Below are positions 43,181 through 52,414 of a DNA stretch of 55,173 nt, in pieces. The position numbers and the translations under genes are program-made. Source of the stretch: an uncultured Bacteroidota bacterium (GTDB lineage Bacteria; Bacteroidota; Bacteroidia; Chitinophagales; Chitinophagaceae); NCBI GenBank assembly GCA_903835005.1, contig CAILLK010000094.1:1-55173 (forward strand), in the 5' to 3' direction. A model generated the notes under the pieces. It did not search any database and had not been told where the DNA came from. It worked only from the letters and a program-made list of their open reading frames with translations. The first letter of the stretch is position 1, and every line of letters starts with the position of its first letter.

Positions 43181-44587
43181 ATGCCTTACCATAAAATCCA
43201 GCCCGCCGATATTGCTGCTTTCAGGGCCATACTCGAAGACAAATATGTGCTGATAGATCAGGAACAACTGGACCGGTGTGCCAGCGACCAAACCGAAGAC
43301 CTGCATTTCAGTCCGGAGGTGGTATTGCAGCCCGGCACGGTGCAGGAGGTGAGCGCCATCATGAAGTATTGCAACGAGCATAATATACCGGTTACCCCCC
43401 GCGGGGCAGGTACTGGGCTGAGTGGTGGCGCATTACCCGTTTTTGGTGGTGTAGCGCTGGATATGAAACGGTTTAATAAGATTCTGAATATAGATAAACG
43501 CAATTTCCAGGTTACCACCCAACCGGGCGTTATAACCCAGGTGCTGCAGGAAACCCTGAAAGCCGAGGGCCTCTTCTACCCGCCCGACCCTGCCAGTAAA
43601 GGCTCCTGCTTCATTGGCGGCAATGTGAGCGAAAACTCGGGTGGGCCGAGGGCTGTGAAGTATGGCGTGGTAAAAGATTATGTCCTCAATCTCGAAATAG
43701 TGCTGCCCTCCGGCGATATTATCTGGACCGGGGCCAATGTGCTCAAAAACGCCACCGGCTACAACCTTACCCAACTGCTGGTGGGCAGCGAGGGCACGCT
43801 GGGGGTCATTACCAGGATTGTGTTGCGGCTGATTCCGGCTGTGAAATACGATCTGCTGCTGCTGGTGCCCTTCCGCTCTGCTGTGGAGGCCTGTTCGGCT
43901 GTTAATGCCATTTTCCTGGCGGGCTATACCCCATCGGCGCTGGAGTTTATGGAGCGCGATGCACTGGAGTGGTCTATGCGCTATGTGCAGTCTGCCGGCA
44001 TCAACCTGCCGGCCGATATTGCTGCCCACCTGCTTATAGAGGTAGATGGCAACCATATGGAGGAGCTGTACCGCGATGCTGAAGCTATATCGGAGATAGT
44101 GCAGCAATACGATACAGATGAGATACTAATGGCCGACAGCCATGAGCAGAAACAAATGCTCTGGACTCTCCGCCGCAAGGTGGGCGAAGCGGTCAAAAGC
44201 AACTCCATTTACAAAGAAGAAGATACCGTAGTGCCGCGCGCCGAGCTACCTGAACTGCTGCAGATAATCAAGGGCCTGGGCAAAGAGTTTGGCTTTCACT
44301 CCGTATGCTATGGCCATGCAGGAGATGGCAACCTCCATGTGAATATTGTGAAGGGCGACATGAGCGATGAGGACTGGAAAAACCGGCTTCCACTGGGCAT
44401 CCGCAGGTTGTTTACAGAAGTGGTGCGCCTCGGTGGCACCCTCTCCGGCGAGCATGGTATTGGCCTTGTTCAGAAGGAGTATATGGATATAGCTTTCAAT
44501 GCAGTACAGTTGCAGCTCATGAAAAAGTTAAAAGACGTTTTTGACCCGAAGGGTATTTTAAACCCCGGCAAAATACTGATGTCTTAA
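43181..44587 (+). CDS. FAD-binding 2-hydroxyacid oxidase (GlcD-like)
   Basis: 468 residues. The PCMH-type FAD-binding domain has TPRGAGTGLSGGALP (about 70-84) and SKGSCFIGGNVSENSGGPRA; the C-terminal oxidase domain has YGHAGDGNLHVNI and GTLSGEHGIGLVQKEYM, whose His residues bind metal or substrate. This fits glycolate oxidase GlcD and D-lactate dehydrogenases; which 2-hydroxyacid is used cannot be told. Glycolate oxidase normally needs GlcE and GlcF, not seen here, so a single-subunit D-lactate-type enzyme is a fair alternative. The reaction oxidises 2-hydroxyacid to 2-oxoacid. Confidence 0.9.
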   Translation: MPYHKIQPADIAAFRAILEDKYVLIDQEQLDRCASDQTEDLHFSPEVVLQPGTVQEVSAIMKYCNEHNIPVTPRGAGTGLSGGALPVFGGVALDMKRFNKILNIDKRNFQVTTQPGVITQVLQETLKAEGLFYPPDPASKGSCFIGGNVSENSGGPRAVKYGVVKDYVLNLEIVLPSGDIIWTGANVLKNATGYNLTQLLVGSEGTLGVITRIVLRLIPAVKYDLLLLVPFRSAVEACSAVNAIFLAGYTPSALEFMERDALEWSMRYVQSAGINLPADIAAHLLIEVDGNHMEELYRDAEAISEIVQQYDTDEILMADSHEQKQMLWTLRRKVGEAVKSNSIYKEEDTVVPRAELPELLQIIKGLGKEFGFHSVCYGHAGDGNLHVNIVKGDMSDEDWKNRLPLGIRRLFTEVVRLGGTLSGEHGIGLVQKEYMDIAFNAVQLQLMKKLKDVFDPKGILNPGKILMS

Positions 44588-44693
44588 AACTCAGTATCAA
44601 ACTCTGTTTTTTGCCGTAACAAATTCATAAAACAGGGGTAAATTGTTATTGTATATTATTTTGCTGTAACTTCGTAAAACAGAAAATTTCAGT

Positions 44694-45320
44694 ATGAAAC
44701 AAATCATCTTGGTTTTAATGGTATTTGCGGGTATGTCGTATGCCTCAGCGCAGGATGTATATACCAGTTCGGGCAAACCGGGCTATCATAAAAAGGTAAA
44801 GAAAAAGAAGGGATATGACCCGGATAAGATAATACTGGGAGGCGGTTTGAGCTTTGACATAAGCGGCGATTACGTAATAGCCGGCATTTCCCCCATGGTA
44901 GGTTACCGATTTACAGATCATTTTTCGGCTGGTGTAGGTGTGGGATATCTCTATTTTAAACTCCCTGATCAGAATTTTTATGATCCGCCAGCATATTCTT
45001 ATTACGACAAAGGGAGCCTGGTTTATCCTAATATATGGGCCCATTATTTTGTATGGAGAAACATCTATGTTACCGGCCAGCTTGAGTTTGATATGATTTC
45101 GGGCAACTATCCGGGCCTTGATTTTACCACCAACGATATTTACACTTACAATAAAAACGAAACTGCCGAATCGTTGCTGTTGGGCCTGGGTGTAAAACAA
45201 CCACTGGGTGGCCGGGTATCCCTGTTTGGACAGATTCAGCACGAATTCCTGCAGCAAACCTACAGCCCTTATTACGGACAACCATTAATTATCAATTTTG
45301 GTATTTGCGCAGGTTTATAA
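44694..45320 (+). CDS. Outer-membrane beta-barrel protein, unknown function
   Basis: 208 residues with signal peptide (MKQIILVLMVFAGMSYASAQ). A Lys-rich linker (HKKVKKKKGYDPDK) precedes alternating strands: ILGGGLSFDISGDYVIAG, ISPMVGYRFTDHFSAGVG, LGLGVKQPLGGRVSLFGQ, ending INFGICAGL. Small barrel of PorT/OMP type; no partner or function evident. It lies 106 bp behind the FAD oxidase gene on the same strand and 65 bp ahead of the symporter gene. Confidence 0.82.
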   Translation: MKQIILVLMVFAGMSYASAQDVYTSSGKPGYHKKVKKKKGYDPDKIILGGGLSFDISGDYVIAGISPMVGYRFTDHFSAGVGVGYLYFKLPDQNFYDPPAYSYYDKGSLVYPNIWAHYFVWRNIYVTGQLEFDMISGNYPGLDFTTNDIYTYNKNETAESLLLGLGVKQPLGGRVSLFGQIQHEFLQQTYSPYYGQPLIINFGICAGL

Positions 45321-45385
45321 ACTGAATAAAGTAAACTGAATAAAGTAATTTGCGGGCTTTGCCAACTGGCGAAGCCATTTTATTT

Positions 45386-46852
45386 ATGAGTCCTGCAATT
45401 CTGTTAATTATCGTATTGGTTTATTTCGCTGTGTTGCTGGGCATTGCCTTTTATACGTCCCGCCATTCTGATAATGAATCGTTCTTCATCGGTAACCGCA
45501 ACAGTAAGTGGTGGCTGGTGGCTTTTGGCATGATCGGCACCTCGCTTTCTGGCATGACATTTATTTCGGTGCCGGGAAAAGTGGGTGGCAGCGGGTTCCA
45601 GTATTTCCAGGTAGTTATTGGCTTCTGGCTGGGATATTTTGTTGTGGCTTATATTTTGCTGCCGCTCTATTATCGGCTCAATCTCACCTCTATCTATACC
45701 TATCTCGATCAGCGGTTCGGGTTGGTAACCTACAAAACGGGAGCACTTTTTTTCACCCTTTCGCGGACACTGGGGGCAACACTCCGGTTGTACCTTGTAA
45801 TAAAGGTACTGGAGAAATTCATTCTCCAGGATATGGGTATCCCATTTGAGGCCACTGCAATTATTATACTTGGCCTGATACTGCTTTATACCTATCGGGG
45901 AGGGGTAAAAACCATAGTATGGACCGACACATTGCAAACCACCTTTATGCTGCTGGCACTGGTTATTTGCGTGGGTTATATTATGCACACCCTGCACCTG
46001 GGATTTGGCGACACCTGGGAGGCGCTGCAGGCAAAGGGCTATACCAAAATGATTCAGACAGATTTCAACAGCCCGGCTTTCTTCCTGAAGCAAATAATAG
46101 GCGGGGCATTCATCACCATCGGTATGACCGGGCTGGACCAGGAAATGATGCAGAAAAACATTAGTGTCAGCAACCTTAAGGATTCCCAGAAGAATATGGT
46201 TACCTTTTGCTTTATACTGTTGCTGGCCAATTTCCTGTTCCTGCTGCTGGGCGGGCTGCTGTACCTCTTTGCAGCAGCAAAAGGTATACCTGCGGTAAAA
46301 GACGATCTGTTTCCCTTCATAGCCGTAAAAAGCGGTTTGCCGTACTACATCACTGTATGCTTTATCATAGGCCTCATTTCCGCCGTTTTCCCCAGCGCAG
46401 ATGGTGCGCTTACTGCGCTTACATCATCATTCTGCATAGACATCCTTGGCATAAGGCGAAAGAAGACAAGTGAACAACACCAAAAACGCACCCGGCTGAT
46501 AGTGCATAATACATTTGCATTGGTGTTCCTTTGCTTCATTTTCCTGTTCCGCAAAATAGATAACGGCTCGCTCATAGATACCCTGCTGGATGTTGCAGGA
46601 TATACTTATGGACCATTGCTGGCGTTATTCGCCTTTGGTATTTTCACCCGCCGAAGGCTGATCAATGAGCTGGTACCGGTTATTTGCATTGCAGCGCCCA
46701 TACTCTGCTACCTGCTGAAACAATATCAGAACAGCAAGCCGAACAGTTACGTAATAGGTATTGAATTACTGATCATTAATGCCTCAATTACCTTTTTGTT
46801 TTTATGTTTAATTTCGAAAAAGGAAAGGGAAAGCCAGACTTTAATAAAATAA
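45386..46852 (+). CDS. Sodium:solute symporter family protein
   Basis: 488 residues from ATG 45386 (the earlier TTG at 45350 would add a non-hydrophobic leader). About 13 membrane helices; family motifs are FFIGNRNSKWWLVAFGMIGTSLSGMTFISVPG (read as the unwound helix 1 region), RFGLVTYKTGALFFTLSRTLGA, and GLISAVFPSADGALTALTSSF with the Ser/Asp typical of the Na2 site. It couples uptake of an organic solute to sodium entry; substrate not predictable. Closest in feel to the sialic acid/myo-inositol-type SSS group. Confidence 0.92.
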   Translation: MSPAILLIIVLVYFAVLLGIAFYTSRHSDNESFFIGNRNSKWWLVAFGMIGTSLSGMTFISVPGKVGGSGFQYFQVVIGFWLGYFVVAYILLPLYYRLNLTSIYTYLDQRFGLVTYKTGALFFTLSRTLGATLRLYLVIKVLEKFILQDMGIPFEATAIIILGLILLYTYRGGVKTIVWTDTLQTTFMLLALVICVGYIMHTLHLGFGDTWEALQAKGYTKMIQTDFNSPAFFLKQIIGGAFITIGMTGLDQEMMQKNISVSNLKDSQKNMVTFCFILLLANFLFLLLGGLLYLFAAAKGIPAVKDDLFPFIAVKSGLPYYITVCFIIGLISAVFPSADGALTALTSSFCIDILGIRRKKTSEQHQKRTRLIVHNTFALVFLCFIFLFRKIDNGSLIDTLLDVAGYTYGPLLALFAFGIFTRRRLINELVPVICIAAPILCYLLKQYQNSKPNSYVIGIELLIINASITFLFLCLISKKERESQTLIK

Positions 46853-46988
46853 CAACAGGTTATTATTATTTATTACTCAAGCTCCATTAGTTATAAAAAC
46901 CCGCTGGCAATAAGGCAATAAAAACCCGATCCATTGTTTGTTAAAGGCTTCTTTGTAATTTGGCAAGCAATAAAACAAATTATCGTCT

Positions 46989-49493
46989 GTGAAGAAAAAA
47001 CCAGAACAGCCTAAAACTGTTGTAACACCCCCGGCCAGGACACAGGTTGCCCCCTCTGCAAAGCCTTCCGCCACTATACCGTCTGATACTACAATACCAG
47101 ATAACGGCTTTTTTGAGCATTTAGGGAAAAAAGCACCATTTCTTGTTGCTGGGATTATCTTTTTGATCTGTGTAATTGTGTTTTACGATTACCTGACATT
47201 TGAAAAAACATACGTTTTTAAAGATATAGGGAGTGATACAGCCAATATCGGATATCCATATCTTAGCTATATCGGTGAATATATCCGGCATTTCGGTATA
47301 CCAAAATGGTCATTTAATATGGGCATGGGTCAGAGTATTTTCCCATTCTTTCTCCGCGATCCCTTCGATATTTTTTTATACCTGGCAGGCAAGGATCATG
47401 TTTATTTTGGTATAGTATTCAAGGAGGTTGCTAAAATAATCTTATCAGGAGTCACCTTTTATTACTACCTGCGCATGCTCCGGTTGTCTGATTTTACAGC
47501 TATATGTGGCAGTATATTATTTTCATTCTGTGGTTTTGTCATTGTAGGCGGCCAGTGGAATATATTTTCCTTTGAGGCTTTTAATATGGCCTTGCTGCTG
47601 CTGGCTTTCGAGAAATTATTTACAGAGAATAAGTGGGTCCTTTTTCCTGTTCCTATCTTTCTTATCAGTATGTCTCAGCCATTCAATCTCTATGTTTATG
47701 GCTTGTTCCTGGCTGCCTATGCAGTGCTCCGTCTGTTTCAGACAGATGCGTTTACCTGGAAAAAAGCCGGAATATTATTTGGCCAGATGATTGGCCTTGG
47801 AATAATTGGCATGCTGCTCAGCGCGCCCTTTATGATAGAGGATATAGTGCAGATACTGGAAAGCCCCAGGGGCAGCGGCACCAACTCTTATGCTCACGTA
47901 CTCTCCTCGCAACCCATGTTTGCTATCTCTGATAATGTTCAGCTGGGCACAAGTATTTTACGATTCTTCTCTTCCGATATACTGGGCAGCGGCAATGAAT
48001 TTACAGGATGGCAGAATACACTGGAAGCGCCATTATTTTACATAGGCCTGCCCTGCCTGCTGCTGATGCCGCAGGTATTTCCTACTCTGAAAAAGAAAAC
48101 TAAAATCTCCTTTATAGTTTTTATATCGTTGTGGTTTATGCCCATTATTTTTCCCTGGTTCAGATATGCGTTCTGGTTATTTTCCGGCGATTATTTCAGG
48201 GGCTATTCTGTTATTGTGGCATTTGCGTTGCTTTATTATGCCTTGTTTGCACTGGATTATATAGTTAAAAACAGGAAAATTAATGTTGTTGTTCTGGCTG
48301 TTACGCTGGTGATACTGCTCATTATGCTGTATTACCCTTACAGCCCCGGCACAGATTCCCTTCGGAATAATGCTGTGACTCCTGCCTTAAATTCTTCCGT
48401 TTCAGTTTTTGTCTGTTTCATGTTGCTGGTATACGGTATACTCCTGTTCCTGATAGGGAAAAAAGACAGCCCTGAATATCTGAAATATATTTTTATGGGA
48501 GGCCTTGTTGTGGAGGTTCTGTTTTTATCCAGAATTTCAGTTAACGACCGGGATACTATCACTGCTGCCGACCTTACCCAAAAAGTTGGGTACAACGATT
48601 ATTCGGTTGAAGCCATAAAATACATAAAAGACCATGATAAATCCTTTTACCGGATAGATAAGACCTATGCATCTTCTCCTGCCATGCATTATTCGCTTAA
48701 TGATGGTATGGCACAGGACTATTACGGCACCAGCGGATACAACCCTTTTAACCAGGAATACTATATCCGTTACCTGCAACTGATGGGGATCTCAAATAAG
48801 GCAAATGAGCTGGAATCGCGCTGGGCTAACGGACTGGCCTACCGACCCATACTGGAATCAGGCAACAGCGTTAAATATATTCTTGCCAAAAACAAAATTA
48901 ACCCGATATGGAGAATTACATGCGACTCATTAGCCACTTTCGGAGATGTTAAGGTATTCCGGAACAAATTTGTTATGCCATTCGGCTATACTTACAGCTA
49001 TTATGTAAAGGAAAGTGATTTCGAAAAAATATCAGCAGTACAGAAAGATTTTCTGAGTCTCAAGTTGTGCGTGATTAGTGATACGGATATCAGTAAAGTA
49101 ACCGGATTAAAAGAATTTCCTTTGAAAGATACGATGCCGGAATCCTCATTCAGCGGTGATTTTTACAGGCAGGAGGTGAATGATTTAAGCAAGGATACAA
49201 TGGTTGTAAGTAAGTTTGAAAACAACTTTATTTCCGGCACCATTAACAGCAGCGATGATAAAATGATGTACTTGTCTGTGCCCATTGATGCCGGATGGAA
49301 ACTTAAGGTAGACGGACAACCCCGGGAAAAAATAATACTTGACGGAGGGATGACAGGAGTTATGCTTAAAAAAGGACAGCATACCATTGAAATGTCTTTC
49401 GACCTGAGGTATTTTATGAAGGGTGTTTACCTGTGCATTTTGGGATTGCTGATCTATGCAGCATTATTCTTTTATAAGAGAAAAACCGCATGA
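46989..49493 (+). CDS. YfhO-family integral membrane protein
   Basis: 834 residues, GTG start. After a Pro/Lys-rich cytoplasmic N-terminus come about 13 membrane helices (first VAGIIFLICVIVFYDYL), with FKDIGSDTANIGYPYLSY and PKWSFNMGMGQSIFPF in the first external loop, as in YfhO (DUF6541-like GT-C) proteins. A C-terminal periplasmic domain (about 520-800) precedes a last helix. Related proteins help glycosylate teichoic acids or act as GT-C glycosyltransferases; the acidic DxD-like Asp-Ile-Gly-Ser-Asp loop fits. Role here unknown. Convergent with the GT-C-like gene that ends 55 bp downstream. Confidence 0.85.
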   Translation: MKKKPEQPKTVVTPPARTQVAPSAKPSATIPSDTTIPDNGFFEHLGKKAPFLVAGIIFLICVIVFYDYLTFEKTYVFKDIGSDTANIGYPYLSYIGEYIRHFGIPKWSFNMGMGQSIFPFFLRDPFDIFLYLAGKDHVYFGIVFKEVAKIILSGVTFYYYLRMLRLSDFTAICGSILFSFCGFVIVGGQWNIFSFEAFNMALLLLAFEKLFTENKWVLFPVPIFLISMSQPFNLYVYGLFLAAYAVLRLFQTDAFTWKKAGILFGQMIGLGIIGMLLSAPFMIEDIVQILESPRGSGTNSYAHVLSSQPMFAISDNVQLGTSILRFFSSDILGSGNEFTGWQNTLEAPLFYIGLPCLLLMPQVFPTLKKKTKISFIVFISLWFMPIIFPWFRYAFWLFSGDYFRGYSVIVAFALLYYALFALDYIVKNRKINVVVLAVTLVILLIMLYYPYSPGTDSLRNNAVTPALNSSVSVFVCFMLLVYGILLFLIGKKDSPEYLKYIFMGGLVVEVLFLSRISVNDRDTITAADLTQKVGYNDYSVEAIKYIKDHDKSFYRIDKTYASSPAMHYSLNDGMAQDYYGTSGYNPFNQEYYIRYLQLMGISNKANELESRWANGLAYRPILESGNSVKYILAKNKINPIWRITCDSLATFGDVKVFRNKFVMPFGYTYSYYVKESDFEKISAVQKDFLSLKLCVISDTDISKVTGLKEFPLKDTMPESSFSGDFYRQEVNDLSKDTMVVSKFENNFISGTINSSDDKMMYLSVPIDAGWKLKVDGQPREKIILDGGMTGVMLKKGQHTIEMSFDLRYFMKGVYLCILGLLIYAALFFYKRKTA

Positions 49494-49548
49494 TTTATTA
49501 CACATAATTTTTAATTCAGTTTAAGAATGGAAATATCCTGATTATACA

Positions 49549-51297
49549 CTATTTGTGTTTTCTTTTGTAAATGTAAAAATCGCCCACTGTTTGGTAGGGT
49601 TCATAATGCTCTGCTATACCAGCCGGAAAGGGTTCATTAAGATTAATAAAATAATCTTCATTTGCCTTACTACATTTGTTGGTTTGTAATCCTTTTTGAG
49701 TTGATAAATAATATAAATAAAAACTTTCGTCGGAAAATGCTGCAGAGCTTCCATTTGGTAAGGTTTTAACCCCTTTTTCCATCAGATCATGCCACGCATT
49801 TACCGGAAAATGACAGAGATAATGATTTATATGAATGCGACCATTATTTATAAAATTAAAGGATAGAGAAAGCAGAAAAAGGCATAAAATGAGGCATGGC
49901 AAAATTTTAATCTTTAGCTGATCAGCAATGTTACCTGCAAGTAAATAAACTGTATAAATAACAATAACCAATGTGATGCTGAACTGCCCTGCCAATGCCC
50001 TGTCGATAGGGAAAATCCTCATTCTGAACGTTAAAATCAGAATAGCTAACCAGAAAGAAAAATAGAACCTGCTCAAAATAACTGCTGTTTTATTTTTAGT
50101 GTAAAAAAATAAAACTAATGGCAATAGAATGAGTACCCCATCAAACTGGTGATTTGAGGTGATGAAGTTAAAAAAACAGTAATCCAGGTAATTGCTGATA
50201 ACGGGAATGATATCTGCAATAAACTCCTTATTATCCGGATAAGGAGCAACATACTTATTACCTATTATAGCAGACATTCCGGAAAAGCAAAGGCAAGGCA
50301 AATAGAGAAGAAAAACTATAAAGATTATTGCCATCTGGTATTTCCAGAATTGAAATTCTGCTTTTTTGTTCTTCAATTGACAGAAAACTGTAAACAGGAT
50401 TATTGCAAGATGAAAATATAAAAAAGTTGGCACTGTAAAATATCCTGCTATACAGCAGGCGGATGTAATATACAGCCACCTTTTCTGGCTTGTAAAAAAA
50501 TACCGGAATAAAGATACAAAAGCCCCCCACTCCAAAAGCAGCAGTAACTCATACCCTCTGGCCTGTGTGGCAAATCCCCAGACCGGAAATTGAAGCAACA
50601 GGGTAACTGATACCAGAAATGCGAGCCATTTTTTATGAATTAAATTCCTGATCCATGAAAATGAAATAATGGCTATACCCCAATAACAAACCAGGGAGAT
50701 AAATCTGCCGGTAGCAACTTTATCAGTGAAGGAATGAAAAAACAGGTTATTGATCAGGTTAAATAGGATATGATTATTGGGAAGCATATAGTATACTACA
50801 GTCTGGAAGGGATGCAATGAAGCACAATTCACTGCGGAAAATACTTCGTCATTGGATGGGTATACCAATGAGGTACCGTAAAACCACAATATAGTAGTAA
50901 AAAGGATTAAAACTCCCGTAAGTGCAACATCAATTGAAGGCACAGAGATAGTGAATGGAACAGAAACTGCTGACTTATCGGAAATGACATTCAGTTTCTG
51001 TTTGCCTATCAATACCCTGCCAGAATACCCTCCCCCAATAAAACAGAGCAATAGTGCAATGAGGCAATAAATATTGCCTGCTACTTTGGTTTTACCGGTG
51101 AAAAAATCATTGGTCCAATAGGCGTGCCGGTAATAACAGCCATTAAGTCCATTAAACCAATTAATAAGGTGATAATAACCGGTGAACAGGTAAAAAACAC
51201 AAAAAACCGCAATAGCAGCAAAAAACAAAATTGCGGCAACAGGAATAATTCTACTGAAAAATAGCCCGGTCTTATTTATTTTTAGGGTAATGCTCAC
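49549..51297 (-). CDS. Polytopic membrane protein, GT-C glycosyltransferase-like
   Basis: 582 residues, GTG start. About 12-13 membrane helices. A loop with YPSNDEVFSAVNC after the fourth helix may be the Asp-Glu catalytic motif of GT-C enzymes, and LHPFQTVVYYMLPNNHILFNLINNLFFH fits the ArnT/PMT-like loop after it. The C-terminal soluble part is short (about 110 residues). Such enzymes transfer sugars from lipid-linked donors outside the membrane. No sugar-lipid genes adjoin, so the substrate is open. Base composition AT-rich. Confidence 0.7.
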   Translation of the reverse strand: MSITLKINKTGLFFSRIIPVAAILFFAAIAVFCVFYLFTGYYHLINWFNGLNGCYYRHAYWTNDFFTGKTKVAGNIYCLIALLLCFIGGGYSGRVLIGKQKLNVISDKSAVSVPFTISVPSIDVALTGVLILFTTILWFYGTSLVYPSNDEVFSAVNCASLHPFQTVVYYMLPNNHILFNLINNLFFHSFTDKVATGRFISLVCYWGIAIISFSWIRNLIHKKWLAFLVSVTLLLQFPVWGFATQARGYELLLLLEWGAFVSLFRYFFTSQKRWLYITSACCIAGYFTVPTFLYFHLAIILFTVFCQLKNKKAEFQFWKYQMAIIFIVFLLYLPCLCFSGMSAIIGNKYVAPYPDNKEFIADIIPVISNYLDYCFFNFITSNHQFDGVLILLPLVLFFYTKNKTAVILSRFYFSFWLAILILTFRMRIFPIDRALAGQFSITLVIVIYTVYLLAGNIADQLKIKILPCLILCLFLLSLSFNFINNGRIHINHYLCHFPVNAWHDLMEKGVKTLPNGSSAAFSDESFYLYYLSTQKGLQTNKCSKANEDYFINLNEPFPAGIAEHYEPYQTVGDFYIYKRKHK

Positions 51298-51403
51298 GAA
51301 ATGACTAAAGTTCTTTACTGCAAAGTACAGAATGACTATCAGGTTTTACAGAAAAAGCTTTCCATCAGTGATCATTTATTGTAACATTCATTTCTTGTCA
51401 TTT

Positions 51404-52246
51404 ATGAAGAGGCTCCTTACGTTATTATTCTTTGCACTCGCTGCCATTCCTGCCGGGGCTCAGGCACTGGATACATTATCTGTTTACTACCCTGTTGATA
51501 AAGTTAATCTTACTGAAGTAGCAACAAGGTATATAGACAGCCTTGTACATAAAAAAGTACTGGCCCCCGGCAAAAAGATTACTTTATTGGGTTATGGCGA
51601 CTACCTGGGCAGTGCTGATTACAATAATAATCTATCGTATATGCGGGCCAAAAACATTGAGGATTACCTGGCCTTTGCAGGGTTTAAAATAGAGGATATA
51701 AAATTGTGTGTGGGAAAAGGAAAAATCAATAGCAGCTCCCCTGCGGGGAAAAACGGCAATGCCAAAGACAGGAGGGTGGAAATTATTGTTGACAAATATA
51801 TTGATACCCCTCTGGCAGAAAAATTCAACAATGCACTGATCAATCTGAAAGAGGATGCCACCTATCCGTTGTATGATATCCATTTCTTCCAGGGTTCGCT
51901 GGGCATTACGCCACAATCCAAACCTTATGTATTGATGCTGTACAATTTTCTGAATGCACATAAAAGTTATGTAATACAGCTTGAGGGGCATATCTGTTGC
52001 ATAGGGCCCATGCCCGGAGATGAACCTTATGATGAAAGCACTCTATCTATGAAACGTGCCGAACTGGTAAGAGATACCATGATACTGTATGGCATAGATT
52101 CGGCCAGGATGCGCTGCGTGGGCTTGGGCAATCATGACCTGATCTATGATGAAGTACCCGACAGCAACGACCCCGACCTGCCCCCATGGAAGGTGGAAAA
52201 TTCGGAAATGAGCCGAAGAGTGGAGATACGGATTTTGAAGAGGTAA
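51404..52246 (+). CDS. Secreted protein with two OmpA-like domains
   Basis: 280 residues from ATG 51404, which opens a signal peptide (MKRLLTLLFFALAAIPAGAQ). The first OmpA-like module spans about 25-125 (LGYGDYLGSADYNNNLSYMRAKNIEDYL...KDRRVEIIVD); the second about 150-280 (LEGHICCIGPMPGDEPYDES, MKRAELVRDTMILYGIDSARM, RRVEIRIL). The typical Asp and Arg of the peptidoglycan-binding site are visible in both (DYNNNLSYMRA, RRVEI). No barrel, so a soluble or lipoprotein-less periplasmic protein. Tandem domains suggest bridging of two peptidoglycan strands; Cys-Cys in the second domain is unusual. Confidence 0.82.
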   Translation: MKRLLTLLFFALAAIPAGAQALDTLSVYYPVDKVNLTEVATRYIDSLVHKKVLAPGKKITLLGYGDYLGSADYNNNLSYMRAKNIEDYLAFAGFKIEDIKLCVGKGKINSSSPAGKNGNAKDRRVEIIVDKYIDTPLAEKFNNALINLKEDATYPLYDIHFFQGSLGITPQSKPYVLMLYNFLNAHKSYVIQLEGHICCIGPMPGDEPYDESTLSMKRAELVRDTMILYGIDSARMRCVGLGNHDLIYDEVPDSNDPDLPPWKVENSEMSRRVEIRILKR

Positions 52247-52391
52247 AACCCCAGGCCCCTGAAGGGGAACCAAGAATTTGGCTACTATTCTTTTCTCATC
52301 TATAAGTTAATAAAATAGCAATTTATTAAACTGCCGTCATAGATCTGAAGAAGATATATTCTCCTGTGAAGCCCCTTAAAGGGTTTAGGGT
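52246..52391. repeat. Second inverted pair of the AAACCCCA-CCCCT-AAGGGG repeat
   Basis: AAACCCCAGGCCCCTGAAGG plus GGAA (from 52246) is mirrored by GAAGCCCCTTAAAGGGTTTA plus GGGT (about 52369-52391). The arms enclose about 100 bp of AT-rich DNA between the OmpA-domain gene and rluD, matching the arrangement at 38197-38312. Confidence 0.7.
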
Positions 52392-52401
52392 GTGTTTTTA
52401 T

Positions 52402-52409
52402 TATCTTTG
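52402..52409 (+). promoter_or_regulatory. -7 box of rluD, predicted near-leaderless
   Basis: TATCTTTG matches TAnnTTTG and ends 6 bp before ATG 52415; the leader would be about 2 nt. Confidence 0.55.
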
Positions 52410-52414
52410 CATTA

